Source: Enterobacteriaceae endosymbiont of Plateumaris sericea
Lineage (GTDB): Bacteria > Pseudomonadota > Gammaproteobacteria > Enterobacterales > Enterobacteriaceae
Assembly: GCF_012562605.1 (NCBI RefSeq)
Contig: NZ_CP046224.1
Coordinates: forward strand, 254,988-318,987
Reading direction: 5' to 3'
Length of the DNA stretch: 64,000 nucleotides
The notes under the pieces were generated by a model that was not told the origin of the DNA, did not search any database, and saw only the letters and a program-made list of their open reading frames with translations. Shown here piece after piece: positions 10,085 to 20,383 of the stretch. A program made the translations under genes and the position numbers. Position 1 is the stretch's first letter. Every line of letters begins with the position of its first letter.

Positions 10085-11410
10085 AGTTTTTTTATTAAAA
10101 TTTTTATCCCAAAAAATAAAATTTTTTTCTTTATTATCGATTCCTTCTAGAGTTACTAAATTATTTTGTAATTCAGCGATAAATATATTATTATAAAACA
10201 ATAATGGAATATTATCTCTGTTCCATTCAGGAATGTTAAGATTTTTCCATATATCGTGTATGTTAATTTTTTTTTTAATATTGTTAGAAAAATAATATTT
10301 ACCAGAAATATGAAATTTTATATATACTATTTCTTCCTTTTTTGGTTTTCTTATTTTAAGAGTATTTTTTTTATATTTATTTAAAAAAAATAATTTACCT
10401 AAATGATTAGGTAATATTAATGGAAATAAAATATTCCATTTATAAATATTATTTTTTAAAGTAAAAAATTCTTTTATACAATATAAATTAAAATTATATT
10501 TTCTAATTTGATAATTCCCTATTTTCACATAAGATTTAAATTTTGATTTAGAACAAATAATATTTTTCCATATTATGGATAATATTTTTCTAGAAGGCAT
10601 TTTACATTGATTATATTCTATCCATTTTCTAATTATAGCATTTCTTTTTATAATACTATAGTTATATAAAGGAATAAAAGATAAACTATTATCATTTTGT
10701 ATTAATTCATTCATATTAGAACTTAATAATTCTGTTATTAGTTCTTCTTGTTCACGACAAATAGATGATGTTTTTAATACAGATTTTTTAAAATAAGGCC
10801 ATCTATAATTTAATTGAGGTAAAATTATATTTCGTAAAAAATTACGATCATATTTATTATTTAAATTACTTTGATCTTCTATCCAATTTAAGTTATTGTT
10901 TATTGCATAATTTAATAATTGTTTACGACTTATATCTAATAAAGGACGGAATAATCGTAATTTATTTATAATATTTATTTGAGATATACCTGATAGTCCT
11001 TTTGGACCACTACCTCTTTTTAAAAATAATAAGATTGTTTCATATTGATCATCTAAATGATGAGCTGTTACTATAATTTCTTCTTTTTCAATAATTTTAT
11101 TAAATATTTTATATCTTTCTATACGTGCTTTTTCTTCGATATTTCCTTTTTGATTATTTAAAGTTATATTTTTACATATAAATGGTATATTCCATTTTTG
11201 ACATTGTAAAAAACATGTTTTAGACCAATGTTTTGAATAGTAATTTAAATTATGATTAATATGAATAGCTCTTAATTGTATACAGGAATATTTTTTACGT
11301 AATTTCATTAAATTATATAATAAAACTGTAGAATCTAATCCTCCACTATATGCTATTAATATTTTTTTATATTTATATAAAATTAGCTGTATTTGTTTTT
11401 TAAATATCAT
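10076..11410 (-). CDS. tilS: tRNA(Ile)-lysidine synthetase
   Basis: TilS converts the wobble C of the CAU anticodon of a minor tRNA-Ile to lysidine so that it reads AUA. In an A/T-rich genome with heavy AUA use this enzyme is essential. The N-type ATP pyrophosphatase P-loop SGGLDS is at about residues 21-26. HHLDDQ, KRGSGPKGLSG and RNFLRN follow in the catalytic domain, then a diverged C-terminal domain. Length 444 against about 432 in E. coli. The proS-tilS pairing results from deletion of the genes that separate them in E. coli; the two overlap tail to tail. Confidence 0.95.
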   Translation of the reverse strand: MIFKKQIQLILYKYKKILIAYSGGLDSTVLLYNLMKLRKKYSCIQLRAIHINHNLNYYSKHWSKTCFLQCQKWNIPFICKNITLNNQKGNIEEKARIERYKIFNKIIEKEEIIVTAHHLDDQYETILLFLKRGSGPKGLSGISQINIINKLRLFRPLLDISRKQLLNYAINNNLNWIEDQSNLNNKYDRNFLRNIILPQLNYRWPYFKKSVLKTSSICREQEELITELLSSNMNELIQNDNSLSFIPLYNYSIIKRNAIIRKWIEYNQCKMPSRKILSIIWKNIICSKSKFKSYVKIGNYQIRKYNFNLYCIKEFFTLKNNIYKWNILFPLILPNHLGKLFFLNKYKKNTLKIRKPKKEEIVYIKFHISGKYYFSNNIKKKINIHDIWKNLNIPEWNRDNIPLLFYNNIFIAELQNNLVTLEGIDNKEKNFIFWDKNFNKKTLI

Positions 11411-11441
11411 TTTTTGAATACAATTTTTTATTATATATATT

Positions 11442-14400
11442 TTATTTATTAAAATTAAAATTTAATTTTAATATATTTTTTCCTAATATATATTTTAATT
11501 TAGTTAATAAAATATTATTAATTAATATTTTATATATTTGATTATGATATATTTCAATTTTATTATCTTTATAATAAAAATATATAGGAACTCCTTCAAT
11601 ATTATTATTTTCCAATAAAAAATTTTTTAATTTTGAAAAAAATTTTTTATTAGAAAATATTTTAATTTCTTGAATAATTATTGATATACTAAATATATAT
11701 TTTTTACGAAATGTTTCAATATTAATTATATTATTTCCTTTAAATTTAAATTTTTTTGTAAAATTATCAAAAAAAACTAATCCTTTTATAATAAGAATAT
11801 TATCTAATTTTATTAAATAAAAAAATTTATTAAAAAGATCTAATGTCAGATTTACTTCTATTATTTCTGTATAATCATCAATATTAAAAGCTATTATTTT
11901 TTTTTTATTATTAATAATATAATGTATATTACTAATAATTCCTGCTATTTGTAATATATAATTATGTTTTTTAAAACATAATGATATATCTTTTATATAA
12001 TTAATGTTAAAAAAATATTTTATTTCTTTTAAATATTCAGTAATAGGATGACCAGACAAATAAAATCCTAAAGTATTTTTTTCTTTTATAAGTTTTTCTT
12101 TTTCTGACCAAATTAAATTGAAATCATTTATAATATTCTGATCTTTATCAATTAATTTAAACATATCTATTTGACCACTTTTTTTTATCTTTAAATATTG
12201 TTGAGATATTTTTATAGTTTCATCTAATTTATTATATAAAATACCTCTATTATATTTAAAACAATCCATTGCACCAGAAGTTATTAATTTTTTTATAACA
12301 CGTTTATTAATTTTTTTAAAATTTGTATTTATACAAAAATCTATTATTGATTTATAAGGACCATATTTTTTTCTAACATTTAAAATATGTTTAACTTGAC
12401 TTTCTCCTATTCCTTTAATTGCTCCAAAACCATATATAATATTTCCTTTTTTATTTACATGAAATTCATATGTACTAGTATTAATATTAGGTGGTAATAA
12501 ATTAATTTTAATATTCCAACATTCTTTTACTAAATTAATAATTTTTTCTGTATTATCCATTTCAGATGTTAATACTGAAGCCATAAATGCTTCTGGATAA
12601 TATACTTTTAACCAAAGAGTTTGATATGATATCAATGCATATCCTACAGAATGAGATTTATTAAATCCATAAGCAGCAAAATTTTCTAGAAAATCAAAAA
12701 TTTTCATTGATAAATTAGTATCAATATTAAATTTTTTTGATCCTTGTAAAAAATAAGATCTTTGTTTAGACATTTCTTTATGTTGTTTTTTACTAATTAC
12801 CCTACGTAAAACATCAGCTTTTCCTAAACTATATCCAGCAAGAGTTTGAGCTATTTTCATAACTTGTTCTTGATATAAAATAATACCGTATGTAGGTTTT
12901 AATATTGGTTTTAATTTATCATGTTGCCATTTAATATCTGGATAAGAAATAATTTCTTTACCATGTTTTCTATTAATAAAATTATCAACCATTCCTGATT
13001 GTAAAGGTCCAGGACGAAAAAGAGCTAATAAAGAAATAATATCTTCAAAATTATCTGGTTTTAATCTTTTTATTAAATCTTTTATTCCTTTAGATTCTAA
13101 TTGAAATATTGCAGTTGTATTAGCTTTTTTTAAATAAGAATAAACTTTTTTATCATTTAAATTAATAGAGTTAATATCAAGTGGTATTTTATTATTTTGT
13201 ATATATTGTTTATTAATAATTTTTAATGTGTTATCAATAACAGTTAATGTTCTTAATCCTAAAAAATCAAATTTAACTAATCCAATATCTTCTATATCAT
13301 TTTTATCAAATTGAGTAACTATATTTTTACCTTCACTATCACAATATATAGGAGTAAATTTTGTTATTTTAGATGGAGATATAACAATACCACCAGCATG
13401 TTTACCAACATTACGAATAGTACCTTCTAATTTTAAAGAAGTATTAACTAAATTTTTTACATTATTATCTAATTTATATAAATTAGATAATTTTTTATTT
13501 ATAATAAAAGCTTTTTTTAAACTAATACCTACATCTAAAGGAATTAATTTTGAAATACGATTAACAAAATCATAAGAATATCCTAATACTCTTCCAACAT
13601 CTCTAATTACTGCTTTAGCTGTCATAGTACCAAATGTTATAATTTGAGATACTTTTTCATAACCATATATATTTTTTACATGTTCAATAACTAAATCTCT
13701 TTTTTCCATACAAAAATCAATGTCAAAATCAGGTAAAGATATTCTTTCAGGATTCAAAAATCTTTCAAAAATTAAATCAAATCTAATAGGATCTATATTA
13801 GTAATATTTAAACAATAAGCAACTAGTGATCCAGCTCCTGAACCTCTAGCAGGTCCAATAGGTATATTATTATCTTTAGACCATTGTACAAATTCCATAA
13901 CTATAAGAAAATAACTAGGAAAACCCATTTTATTAATAACATCTAATTCTTTTAATAATCTTTGTTTATATATATTTTTTTTAACATTTCTTATTTTAAT
14001 ATCAGGAAATAAATTTCTTAAACGTTTTTTTAAGCCATTTTTTGATTTTATAATGAGATAATCTTGATTATTTATACAATTATTAAATATAGGTAAATAA
14101 TATTTTCCTAATTTTAAAAAAACACTGCATCTTTTTGCTATTTCTATACTATTTTCTAATGATTCAGGAATATCATAAAATAATTTAGACATTTCTTTAG
14201 CACTTCGAAAAAATTGTTCAGAACTATAATTAGATTTTTTTTTAAATTGATTTAAAGTATAACCTTTATTAATAGATACACGAATTTCATGAGCAAGAAA
14301 ATCTTTTTTATCTAAAAAACAAACTTCATTAGTTGCAACAACTGGTAAATTAAAATCACTAGCTATATTTAAAGCTAAATATATATATTTCTCTTCATTA

Positions 14401-14933
14401 ATACGATTTGTACGAGTTAATTCTAAATAAAAATTATTAGGAAAATATTTTTTATAAAAATTAATAATTTTTTTAACTAAATAGATATTATTATTTAAAA
14501 TATTTTTTCCTATATCTCCTTGAACTCCTCCTGATAATATAATTAATCCTTTATGATATTTTATTAACATATTATATGTTATAAAAGGTCCAATAAAATT
14601 ATTATAACCATTTTTATAAGCATCAGAAATTAATAATTTCAAATTATGATAACCACTATTATTTTTTGCTAAAATAATTATTTTCGTAAAATAATTATTT
14701 AAATGAATACAATTTTTTATTATAAATTCAGATCCAATAATTGCCTTAATTCCTAAATTATGAGATTTTTTATAAAATTTTATTAAACCAAATATATTTG
14801 TAATATCAGTAATTGCTATTGCAGGCATATTAAATTCAGAGGTTCTTTTAATTAAATGTTCAATCTTTGCTAATCCATCTTTCATAGAATAATCACTATG
14901 AACATGTAAATGAATAAATTTTTTATAGTTCAT
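11442..14933 (-). CDS. dnaE: DNA polymerase III alpha subunit
   Basis: DnaE is the replicative polymerase. The 1163 residues align along the full length of E. coli DnaE: PHP domain from HLHVHSDYSM, palm with PDFDIDFCMEKRD carrying two catalytic Asp, GPARGSGAGSLVAY, the third Asp region QFDKNDIEDIGLVKFDFLGLR, fingers with FRPGPLQSGMVDNF, the helix-hairpin-helix region, the internal clamp-binding motif QIDMF at about residue 925, the OB-fold and a diverged C-terminal domain. One conserved stretch differs: LRRAMGKKK of E. coli is LRRVISKKQ here. Between dnaE and skp only about 100 bases remain where E. coli has lpxD-fabZ-lpxA-lpxB-rnhB. Confidence 0.98.
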   Translation of the reverse strand: MNYKKFIHLHVHSDYSMKDGLAKIEHLIKRTSEFNMPAIAITDITNIFGLIKFYKKSHNLGIKAIIGSEFIIKNCIHLNNYFTKIIILAKNNSGYHNLKLLISDAYKNGYNNFIGPFITYNMLIKYHKGLIILSGGVQGDIGKNILNNNIYLVKKIINFYKKYFPNNFYLELTRTNRINEEKYIYLALNIASDFNLPVVATNEVCFLDKKDFLAHEIRVSINKGYTLNQFKKKSNYSSEQFFRSAKEMSKLFYDIPESLENSIEIAKRCSVFLKLGKYYLPIFNNCINNQDYLIIKSKNGLKKRLRNLFPDIKIRNVKKNIYKQRLLKELDVINKMGFPSYFLIVMEFVQWSKDNNIPIGPARGSGAGSLVAYCLNITNIDPIRFDLIFERFLNPERISLPDFDIDFCMEKRDLVIEHVKNIYGYEKVSQIITFGTMTAKAVIRDVGRVLGYSYDFVNRISKLIPLDVGISLKKAFIINKKLSNLYKLDNNVKNLVNTSLKLEGTIRNVGKHAGGIVISPSKITKFTPIYCDSEGKNIVTQFDKNDIEDIGLVKFDFLGLRTLTVIDNTLKIINKQYIQNNKIPLDINSINLNDKKVYSYLKKANTTAIFQLESKGIKDLIKRLKPDNFEDIISLLALFRPGPLQSGMVDNFINRKHGKEIISYPDIKWQHDKLKPILKPTYGIILYQEQVMKIAQTLAGYSLGKADVLRRVISKKQHKEMSKQRSYFLQGSKKFNIDTNLSMKIFDFLENFAAYGFNKSHSVGYALISYQTLWLKVYYPEAFMASVLTSEMDNTEKIINLVKECWNIKINLLPPNINTSTYEFHVNKKGNIIYGFGAIKGIGESQVKHILNVRKKYGPYKSIIDFCINTNFKKINKRVIKKLITSGAMDCFKYNRGILYNKLDETIKISQQYLKIKKSGQIDMFKLIDKDQNIINDFNLIWSEKEKLIKEKNTLGFYLSGHPITEYLKEIKYFFNINYIKDISLCFKKHNYILQIAGIISNIHYIINNKKKIIAFNIDDYTEIIEVNLTLDLFNKFFYLIKLDNILIIKGLVFFDNFTKKFKFKGNNIINIETFRKKYIFSISIIIQEIKIFSNKKFFSKLKNFLLENNNIEGVPIYFYYKDNKIEIYHNQIYKILINNILLTKLKYILGKNILKLNFNFNK

Positions 14934-15038
14934 TTTATATAGAAACTTTAATTAATACTATTTAATATGATTTAATTAATATTAAATTTAATGCTAAAAT
15001 TTATTTAGCATTAAATAAATAATTATACAAGAATTTTA

Positions 15039-15548
15039 TTATTTAATTAGAAGTTTATCTTGAGATAAAACTTCATTAGTTATATCTTTAACATTCTTTA
15101 TATAAAGAATAAAAGTAGAATCAAAAACTATATTATAATGTTCTTTTTTTGCAATTATATTTATTAATTTTTGAATATGATTTAGTATTACATTACGTGC
15201 TTCAATTTGTCTTTTATTATTTTCTTTTTTAAATTTTTCTACTTTTTTTATTAAAATATTTCTAAGATTTTTTATATCTTTTTCTAGTTTTATTCTTTCT
15301 GAAGGTATCATAGATATACCTTGATTTTGTATTTTTTTTATTTTTAAATTTAATTCATTTTGTAATTGTTGAAGTTTAATTAATTGGGGTTTTAAATCAT
15401 TTTCTAATTGTTTACTACAAAGTTTTTTTAAAGGTATTTGTTCAAAAATTTTTGCAATATTAACTACTGCAATTTTATTGCAACAAAAAGTTTGGGTACT
15501 TAATACTGTAAAAAACAATCCTATAAAAATTTTTAAAAAAAATTTCAT
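15039..15548 (-). CDS. skp: Periplasmic chaperone Skp (OmpH)
   Basis: Skp is a trimeric periplasmic chaperone that holds unfolded outer-membrane proteins on their way to BamA. The 169-residue product starts with a signal peptide (basic MKFFLK, hydrophobic core to about residue 20, likely cleavage near the Cys-Cys/Asn). It continues with the conserved IAVVNIAKIFEQIP and a long Lys/Gln/Glu-rich helical coiled-coil region typical of the tentacles. AAGG lies upstream of the ATG. It directly follows bamA in the transcript, the ancestral order, so the outer-membrane protein assembly pathway is kept. Confidence 0.92.
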   Translation of the reverse strand: MKFFLKIFIGLFFTVLSTQTFCCNKIAVVNIAKIFEQIPLKKLCSKQLENDLKPQLIKLQQLQNELNLKIKKIQNQGISMIPSERIKLEKDIKNLRNILIKKVEKFKKENNKRQIEARNVILNHIQKLINIIAKKEHYNIVFDSTFILYIKNVKDITNEVLSQDKLLIK

Positions 15549-15607
15549 TTATTGTTACCTTCTATAATATATATGAATGTTATTTAAAACAGAATTAAAA
15601 TAAATTA

Positions 15608-18094
15608 TTATTGAATTTTTCCTATATTAAATTGAAATTGTTCAATTTGATCTTGATCATATTTTATTAAAGGATATGCATAAGAAAAAATTATTGTTCC
15701 AAAAGGGGAATACCATTTAAAAGCAATACCAATAGAAGATCTCATATTAGTTAATATATTAGTTTTAGAAATTTTATATAATTGCATTAAATAATTATTT
15801 TTTAGTAAAGTATCCCAAAGATTTCCAATATCAAAAAAAATAGATGTACGTATATTTTTTTTATATTTTTCCTGTATAAAAGGAATAGGAATAATTAATT
15901 CAGTACTAAAATTAGTTATAGCATTTCCACCAATATAATCATTAGATGTACAAATTATATGTTTATTAGTACAAAAATATTTAGATGAATTATAATATAT
16001 TGCTTTTGGACCTATATAATTTATTTTAAAACCACGTAATGTTTCTGCACCACCTAAAAAAAAATTTTTATTAAAAGGAAAAGTTCCATTTTCAAAACTA
16101 TTACCATATCCAATATTACTTTTTAATAAAAAAATCAATTTTGCAAAATTATTTAAATTATTATTTTTCATAACTGAATATAAAGGAATATATGTAGAAT
16201 TATTAATATTTATTTTATAATAATAATTTTTAGATATTAGAAGATTAAAACTTGTATTTATAATACTAATATTTCCTTTTGTTGGTAAAAATTTATCATT
16301 TAAAGTATTAAAAATAAATAAATTGCTTAAATTTAAACTATTTATAATATAATGATTAGAATTATTTAAATTATAATTATAACCTATTTTTTTTAAAAAA
16401 TTCCAAACAGATATTTGAGGTTTAATATCTAAAAAATTATTAATATTATATTCAATGTTATTTTGTATTTTTAAATTTTTACTAAAAGGGTAAGTTAATA
16501 TTCCAGAAATACCCCTACTTTTATTTATAAGATTTGAATCTTTTGTTTTAAAATTATTAAAAAATAATTTTGTACCTAAACTAATATTATTTTTTAAAAA
16601 ATACGAATTTATTAAAGAAAATTCTAAATAAGTTTCTAATGAATCTGTATTAACTTTTATATTAATATTATTTCCTGTACCAAAAAAATTATCTTCACCT
16701 ATATCTGATAGTAATGAAAAACCATTATTACTACCATAACCAAAATGAATATTTAAAACTCCACTATCACGTTCATCAACTTTAAATATTAAATCTATTG
16801 TATTTTTTAAATCATTATTTTTTTTTAAAAAAACTTCTATATTTTCAAAATAACCTAATAAATTCAAACGTTTTTTAGTTTTTTTAATTAAATTACTATC
16901 AAACCAAGTATTTTCCATTTGAATAGTTTCATTACGTAAAATATTATCTTTAGTTAAAAAATTACCTATATATTCTATATTTCTTATAAAATATTTTTTA
17001 CCTGTATATATGTTAAATTTTATTTTAACAGAACTATTCTTTATATTAAATTTATTAAAAATTTGAATATGAGGATATAAATATCCATAATTTCCTAAAA
17101 AATTAATAATTTTATTTTTAGTTTGTATAATTTTTTTATTATTATACAAATCTCCTGATTTAATTTTTGTTATGTTTTTTATTTTATCTAATAATTCTTT
17201 TTGATTAATATCATATGATATATTATCAAATATAAATTTTTTATTTTCATCAATATTTAAAGTAATATATATATCTTTTTTATCACTTGAAAAATTATGA
17301 GTAATTAATTTTATTTTAAAAAGAGCAAATCCTTTATTTAAATAAAATTTTTTTAAATTTTCTATATTATTATTAATATATTCTATGTAATAATTATTAT
17401 TTAAAAAAAAATCTATAAAAGATTTTTTAGAATTCCATTTTAAATAATATAATAAATATTCTTTAGTATAAGAATGATTTCCTAAAATATTTATTTGTTT
17501 AATTTTTGATCTTTTTCCTTCATATATTAAAAATTTAATAGTAATATAATTATGTGGTTGTCTAATAATTTTAATTTTTACTTTAGAATTAAACATACCA
17601 TTATTTAAATAAATATGTTCTATCTGTTTTTTAATAAAAAATAATGCTGGATAATCAATAATGATTCCTTTATTTATTCCAACATCATTAATTATATTTT
17701 GTAAAATATTATCTTTAATAAATTTATTACCATTAAAAATAATATTAGAAATTACAGGTTTTTCTAATATTTTAATTGCTATGTTATTTTTCTCTCTAAA
17801 TACATATATATTTTCAAACATACCAATATCAAATAATGCATGTATTAATTTAGTTAAATCTTTATTAGTAATACAATCTCCTATTTTTATAGGTAAATTT
17901 TGCATTATATTATTCGTTTTAAACTTATCTAATCCAAATATTGTAATTTTATTTATGCAAAAAATATTTTCTTTATTAGAATCTATAGATATACAATTAA
18001 TATTAGTACTAATAATTAATATTACACATAAAATAAAATATTTAATTTGTTTTATTTTAAATAAATATTTTTTTTTATAATTGTGAAAAATCAT
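15608..18094 (-). CDS. bamA: Outer membrane protein assembly factor BamA
   Basis: BamA is the Omp85-family core of the machine that inserts beta-barrels in the outer membrane. The 828 residues include a hydrophobic N-terminal signal segment (about residues 17-33), successive POTRA domains with the IKILEKPVISNIIFNGN pattern, and a 16-strand barrel with the loop-6 signature present as GGAETLRGF (usually VRGF). The C-terminal signal FNIGKIQ lacks the usual terminal aromatic residue. Its start overlaps the end of rseP by 20 bases, so the two are translationally close. The protein is about 18 residues longer than in E. coli. Confidence 0.96.
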   Translation of the reverse strand: MIFHNYKKKYLFKIKQIKYFILCVILIISTNINCISIDSNKENIFCINKITIFGLDKFKTNNIMQNLPIKIGDCITNKDLTKLIHALFDIGMFENIYVFREKNNIAIKILEKPVISNIIFNGNKFIKDNILQNIINDVGINKGIIIDYPALFFIKKQIEHIYLNNGMFNSKVKIKIIRQPHNYITIKFLIYEGKRSKIKQINILGNHSYTKEYLLYYLKWNSKKSFIDFFLNNNYYIEYINNNIENLKKFYLNKGFALFKIKLITHNFSSDKKDIYITLNIDENKKFIFDNISYDINQKELLDKIKNITKIKSGDLYNNKKIIQTKNKIINFLGNYGYLYPHIQIFNKFNIKNSSVKIKFNIYTGKKYFIRNIEYIGNFLTKDNILRNETIQMENTWFDSNLIKKTKKRLNLLGYFENIEVFLKKNNDLKNTIDLIFKVDERDSGVLNIHFGYGSNNGFSLLSDIGEDNFFGTGNNINIKVNTDSLETYLEFSLINSYFLKNNISLGTKLFFNNFKTKDSNLINKSRGISGILTYPFSKNLKIQNNIEYNINNFLDIKPQISVWNFLKKIGYNYNLNNSNHYIINSLNLSNLFIFNTLNDKFLPTKGNISIINTSFNLLISKNYYYKININNSTYIPLYSVMKNNNLNNFAKLIFLLKSNIGYGNSFENGTFPFNKNFFLGGAETLRGFKINYIGPKAIYYNSSKYFCTNKHIICTSNDYIGGNAITNFSTELIIPIPFIQEKYKKNIRTSIFFDIGNLWDTLLKNNYLMQLYKISKTNILTNMRSSIGIAFKWYSPFGTIIFSYAYPLIKYDQDQIEQFQFNIGKIQ

Positions 18095-19445
18095 TGATTA
18101 ATGCAATCCCCATTATTAAAAATAAAAACATTAAACTAATATTATATATTAATTCTTGTGTTGTTTCTGATAATTTATGCCCTGTAATTTTAGTATATAA
18201 TAAAAAAGATATTTGACCACCATCTAATACAGGAATAGGTAATAAATTTATTATACCAAGATTAATACTAATTAAAGCTAAAAATATAAAATAATATAAA
18301 TAACTATTATAAGCTAATATTCCAGCGTTACGTGCAATAGAAATAGGTCCATTAATATTATGAAAATTTATATTTCCATGAAACAAATTTAAAATAATTA
18401 TTAACATTAATTTTATTAATGTATAAGTTTTATTAATTGCTTTAATAAATGATTGAAAAAAATTATATTTATATGTTATAATTGATGTATTATCTTTAAT
18501 ATTAATTATTTTTGGAATTAATCCTATAAATCCAATTTTTATATTTTCTAAATATTCTTTTTCAGGAATTATAGTAAAATTTATATTTTTTTTATTTCTT
18601 TCTATAGTAATAAAGATAGATTTATTTATATTATTAGAAATAATTTTTTGAAAATTATACCAATTTGTAAAATTTTTTCCTTGTATTTTTATTATTTTAT
18701 CTCCTATATTTAATTTTGCTTTTTCTGCAGGTGATTTATTGAAAATTTTAGTAATAATAGGATAAATTATAAAACCTTTTGGTAAAATACCTAAACTTGA
18801 TATTAAATTATCTTTATTATTTTTAATAAAGAATTTATTAAAAATTATTTTTTTTTTAAATAAAACATTTGAATATATATTTTTTACTTCTAAATTTATA
18901 TAATTTTTATTTATATTTTGAATTAATATCGTATTAAAAGTATCCCAATCTGGAGTTTTTATTCCATTAATTGTTTTAATTTCTGTATTAGGAGTTAAAC
19001 CAGAAATATCTGCTAATGAAGAATAATAAATTTCATTAATGATAGGTTTATTAGCAGGAAAACCTATAAAAAAAATACTCCAATAAATTATTGTTGCGAA
19101 TATTAAATTCGATATAGGTCCTGAAAGTATAATCAAAATTTTTTTTATAAAAGCTACATTATTAAAAAATAATAACTTATATTTATTTATATATGATATT
19201 TTATCAATTGTAATTTGATTCTTATCAGGCATTTTTATATAACCACCTAAAGGTATTAATCTAATTACAAAATTAGTTCCATATTTATCACAATATTGTA
19301 ATATTTTTTTTCCAAAACCAATAGAAAAACATTCAATATATATATTAAAATAACGAGCGATATAAAAATGTCCAAATTCATGTACTATTATTAATGTGCT
19401 TAAAGTTATAATAAATATTATTATATCCCAAATAACATTAAACAA
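18075..19445 (-). CDS. rseP: Regulator of sigma-E protease RseP (site-2 zinc metalloprotease)
   Basis: RseP is an inner-membrane zinc protease that cuts transmembrane segments such as anti-sigma factor RseA and remnant signal peptides. The zinc motif HEFGH is at residues 22-26 and the second site is LPIPVLDGGQ near the C-terminus. Two PDZ domains lie between (second one SPAEKAKLNIGDKIIKI), with four predicted membrane helices. Length is 456. The start is a TTG: alignment with MLSFLWDL of E. coli fixes residue 1 there and a strong AGAGGAG lies 8 bases upstream. cdsA, normally just upstream, is absent. No rpoE or rseA is seen, so signal-peptide clearance may be its main job here (inference). 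Confidence 0.95.
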   Translation of the reverse strand: MFNVIWDIIIFIITLSTLIIVHEFGHFYIARYFNIYIECFSIGFGKKILQYCDKYGTNFVIRLIPLGGYIKMPDKNQITIDKISYINKYKLLFFNNVAFIKKILIILSGPISNLIFATIIYWSIFFIGFPANKPIINEIYYSSLADISGLTPNTEIKTINGIKTPDWDTFNTILIQNINKNYINLEVKNIYSNVLFKKKIIFNKFFIKNNKDNLISSLGILPKGFIIYPIITKIFNKSPAEKAKLNIGDKIIKIQGKNFTNWYNFQKIISNNINKSIFITIERNKKNINFTIIPEKEYLENIKIGFIGLIPKIINIKDNTSIITYKYNFFQSFIKAINKTYTLIKLMLIIILNLFHGNINFHNINGPISIARNAGILAYNSYLYYFIFLALISINLGIINLLPIPVLDGGQISFLLYTKITGHKLSETTQELIYNISLMFLFLIMGIALINDFSQL

Positions 19446-19595
19446 AATATTAACTCCTCTAAATTATTAAAATATAGATAGTAATTAAAGTTATAATTAT
19501 TACTAATTTAATATTTAAAATCAAATTTTTATAATAAAATTTATAAAAAGAAAATATTATATAAATTATATATATTTAAAATTTTTTATAAAATA

Positions 19596-20348
19596 TTATT
19601 TTAATATAATTTTATTATTAATATTACCTCCAAAACTTCGTTTCCTTTTAGAAAACTCTTCTAAAGCATCTTTAAAATTTTTTTTATTAAAATCAGGCCA
19701 TAATATATCAGTAAAATAAAGTTCTGAATAAGCAATTTGCCAAATTAAAAAATTACTAATACGTAATTCTCCTCCAGTTCTTATTACTAAATCTACAGGA
19801 ATAATATTACTTAAACATAAATATTTAGAAAAAATATATTCATTAATTTTTTTAGGATCTAATAAACCTTCTTTAATTTTTATAGCAATTTTTTTTATTC
19901 CTGAAATAATATCCCAACGACCTCCATAATTAATAGCTATATTTAAAATTAATCCATTATTATTTTTAGTTAAGTCTTCAGCTTTAATTATAGATTTTTG
20001 TAAATTAATATTAAATTTACTAATGTTACCAATAATTTTTAAACATATATTTTTTTTTTTTAAATTACTTGCTTCATAATTTAATACTGTAGTAAATAAA
20101 TTCATTAAAAATTTAATTTCATTAATAGATCTTTTCCAATTTTCACTACTAAAAGCATATAATGTTAATACTTTTAATTTATAATATAATGCAGAATTAA
20201 TAATTTTTTTTATAGTATTTACTCCTTCTTTATGACCTGAAAATTTCCATATATTTCTTTTTTTAGCCCATCTTCTATTACCATCCATAATAATAGCTAC
20301 ATGATTTGGATAACATAATTTTTTAAGACCTAATTTATTTATTATCAT
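19596..20348 (-). CDS. uppS: Undecaprenyl diphosphate synthase (cis-prenyltransferase)
   Basis: UppS condenses farnesyl diphosphate with eight isopentenyl diphosphates to make the C55 carrier lipid used for peptidoglycan and other envelope polymers. The 250 residues contain the catalytic HVAIIMDGNRRWAKKR near the N-terminus with the essential Asp, the FSSENW motif, the RTGGELRISNFLIWQIAYSEL region and the terminal RKRSFGG. It lies between dxr (precursor supply) and rseP; the intervening cdsA of E. coli is missing. UppP, which recycles the carrier, is also in this window at 30837. Confidence 0.96.
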   Translation of the reverse strand: MIINKLGLKKLCYPNHVAIIMDGNRRWAKKRNIWKFSGHKEGVNTIKKIINSALYYKLKVLTLYAFSSENWKRSINEIKFLMNLFTTVLNYEASNLKKKNICLKIIGNISKFNINLQKSIIKAEDLTKNNNGLILNIAINYGGRWDIISGIKKIAIKIKEGLLDPKKINEYIFSKYLCLSNIIPVDLVIRTGGELRISNFLIWQIAYSELYFTDILWPDFNKKNFKDALEEFSKRKRSFGGNINNKIILK

Positions 20349-20383
20349 TTTAATTTTAATATTAAAATATTAATATATTTTAG

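Noticed and set aside
17661..18080. Plus-strand open frame of 139 codons opposite bamA
   Set aside because: It lies antisense inside the clear bamA gene, has no recognisable family features and reflects the A/T-rich complement of POTRA coding sequence.
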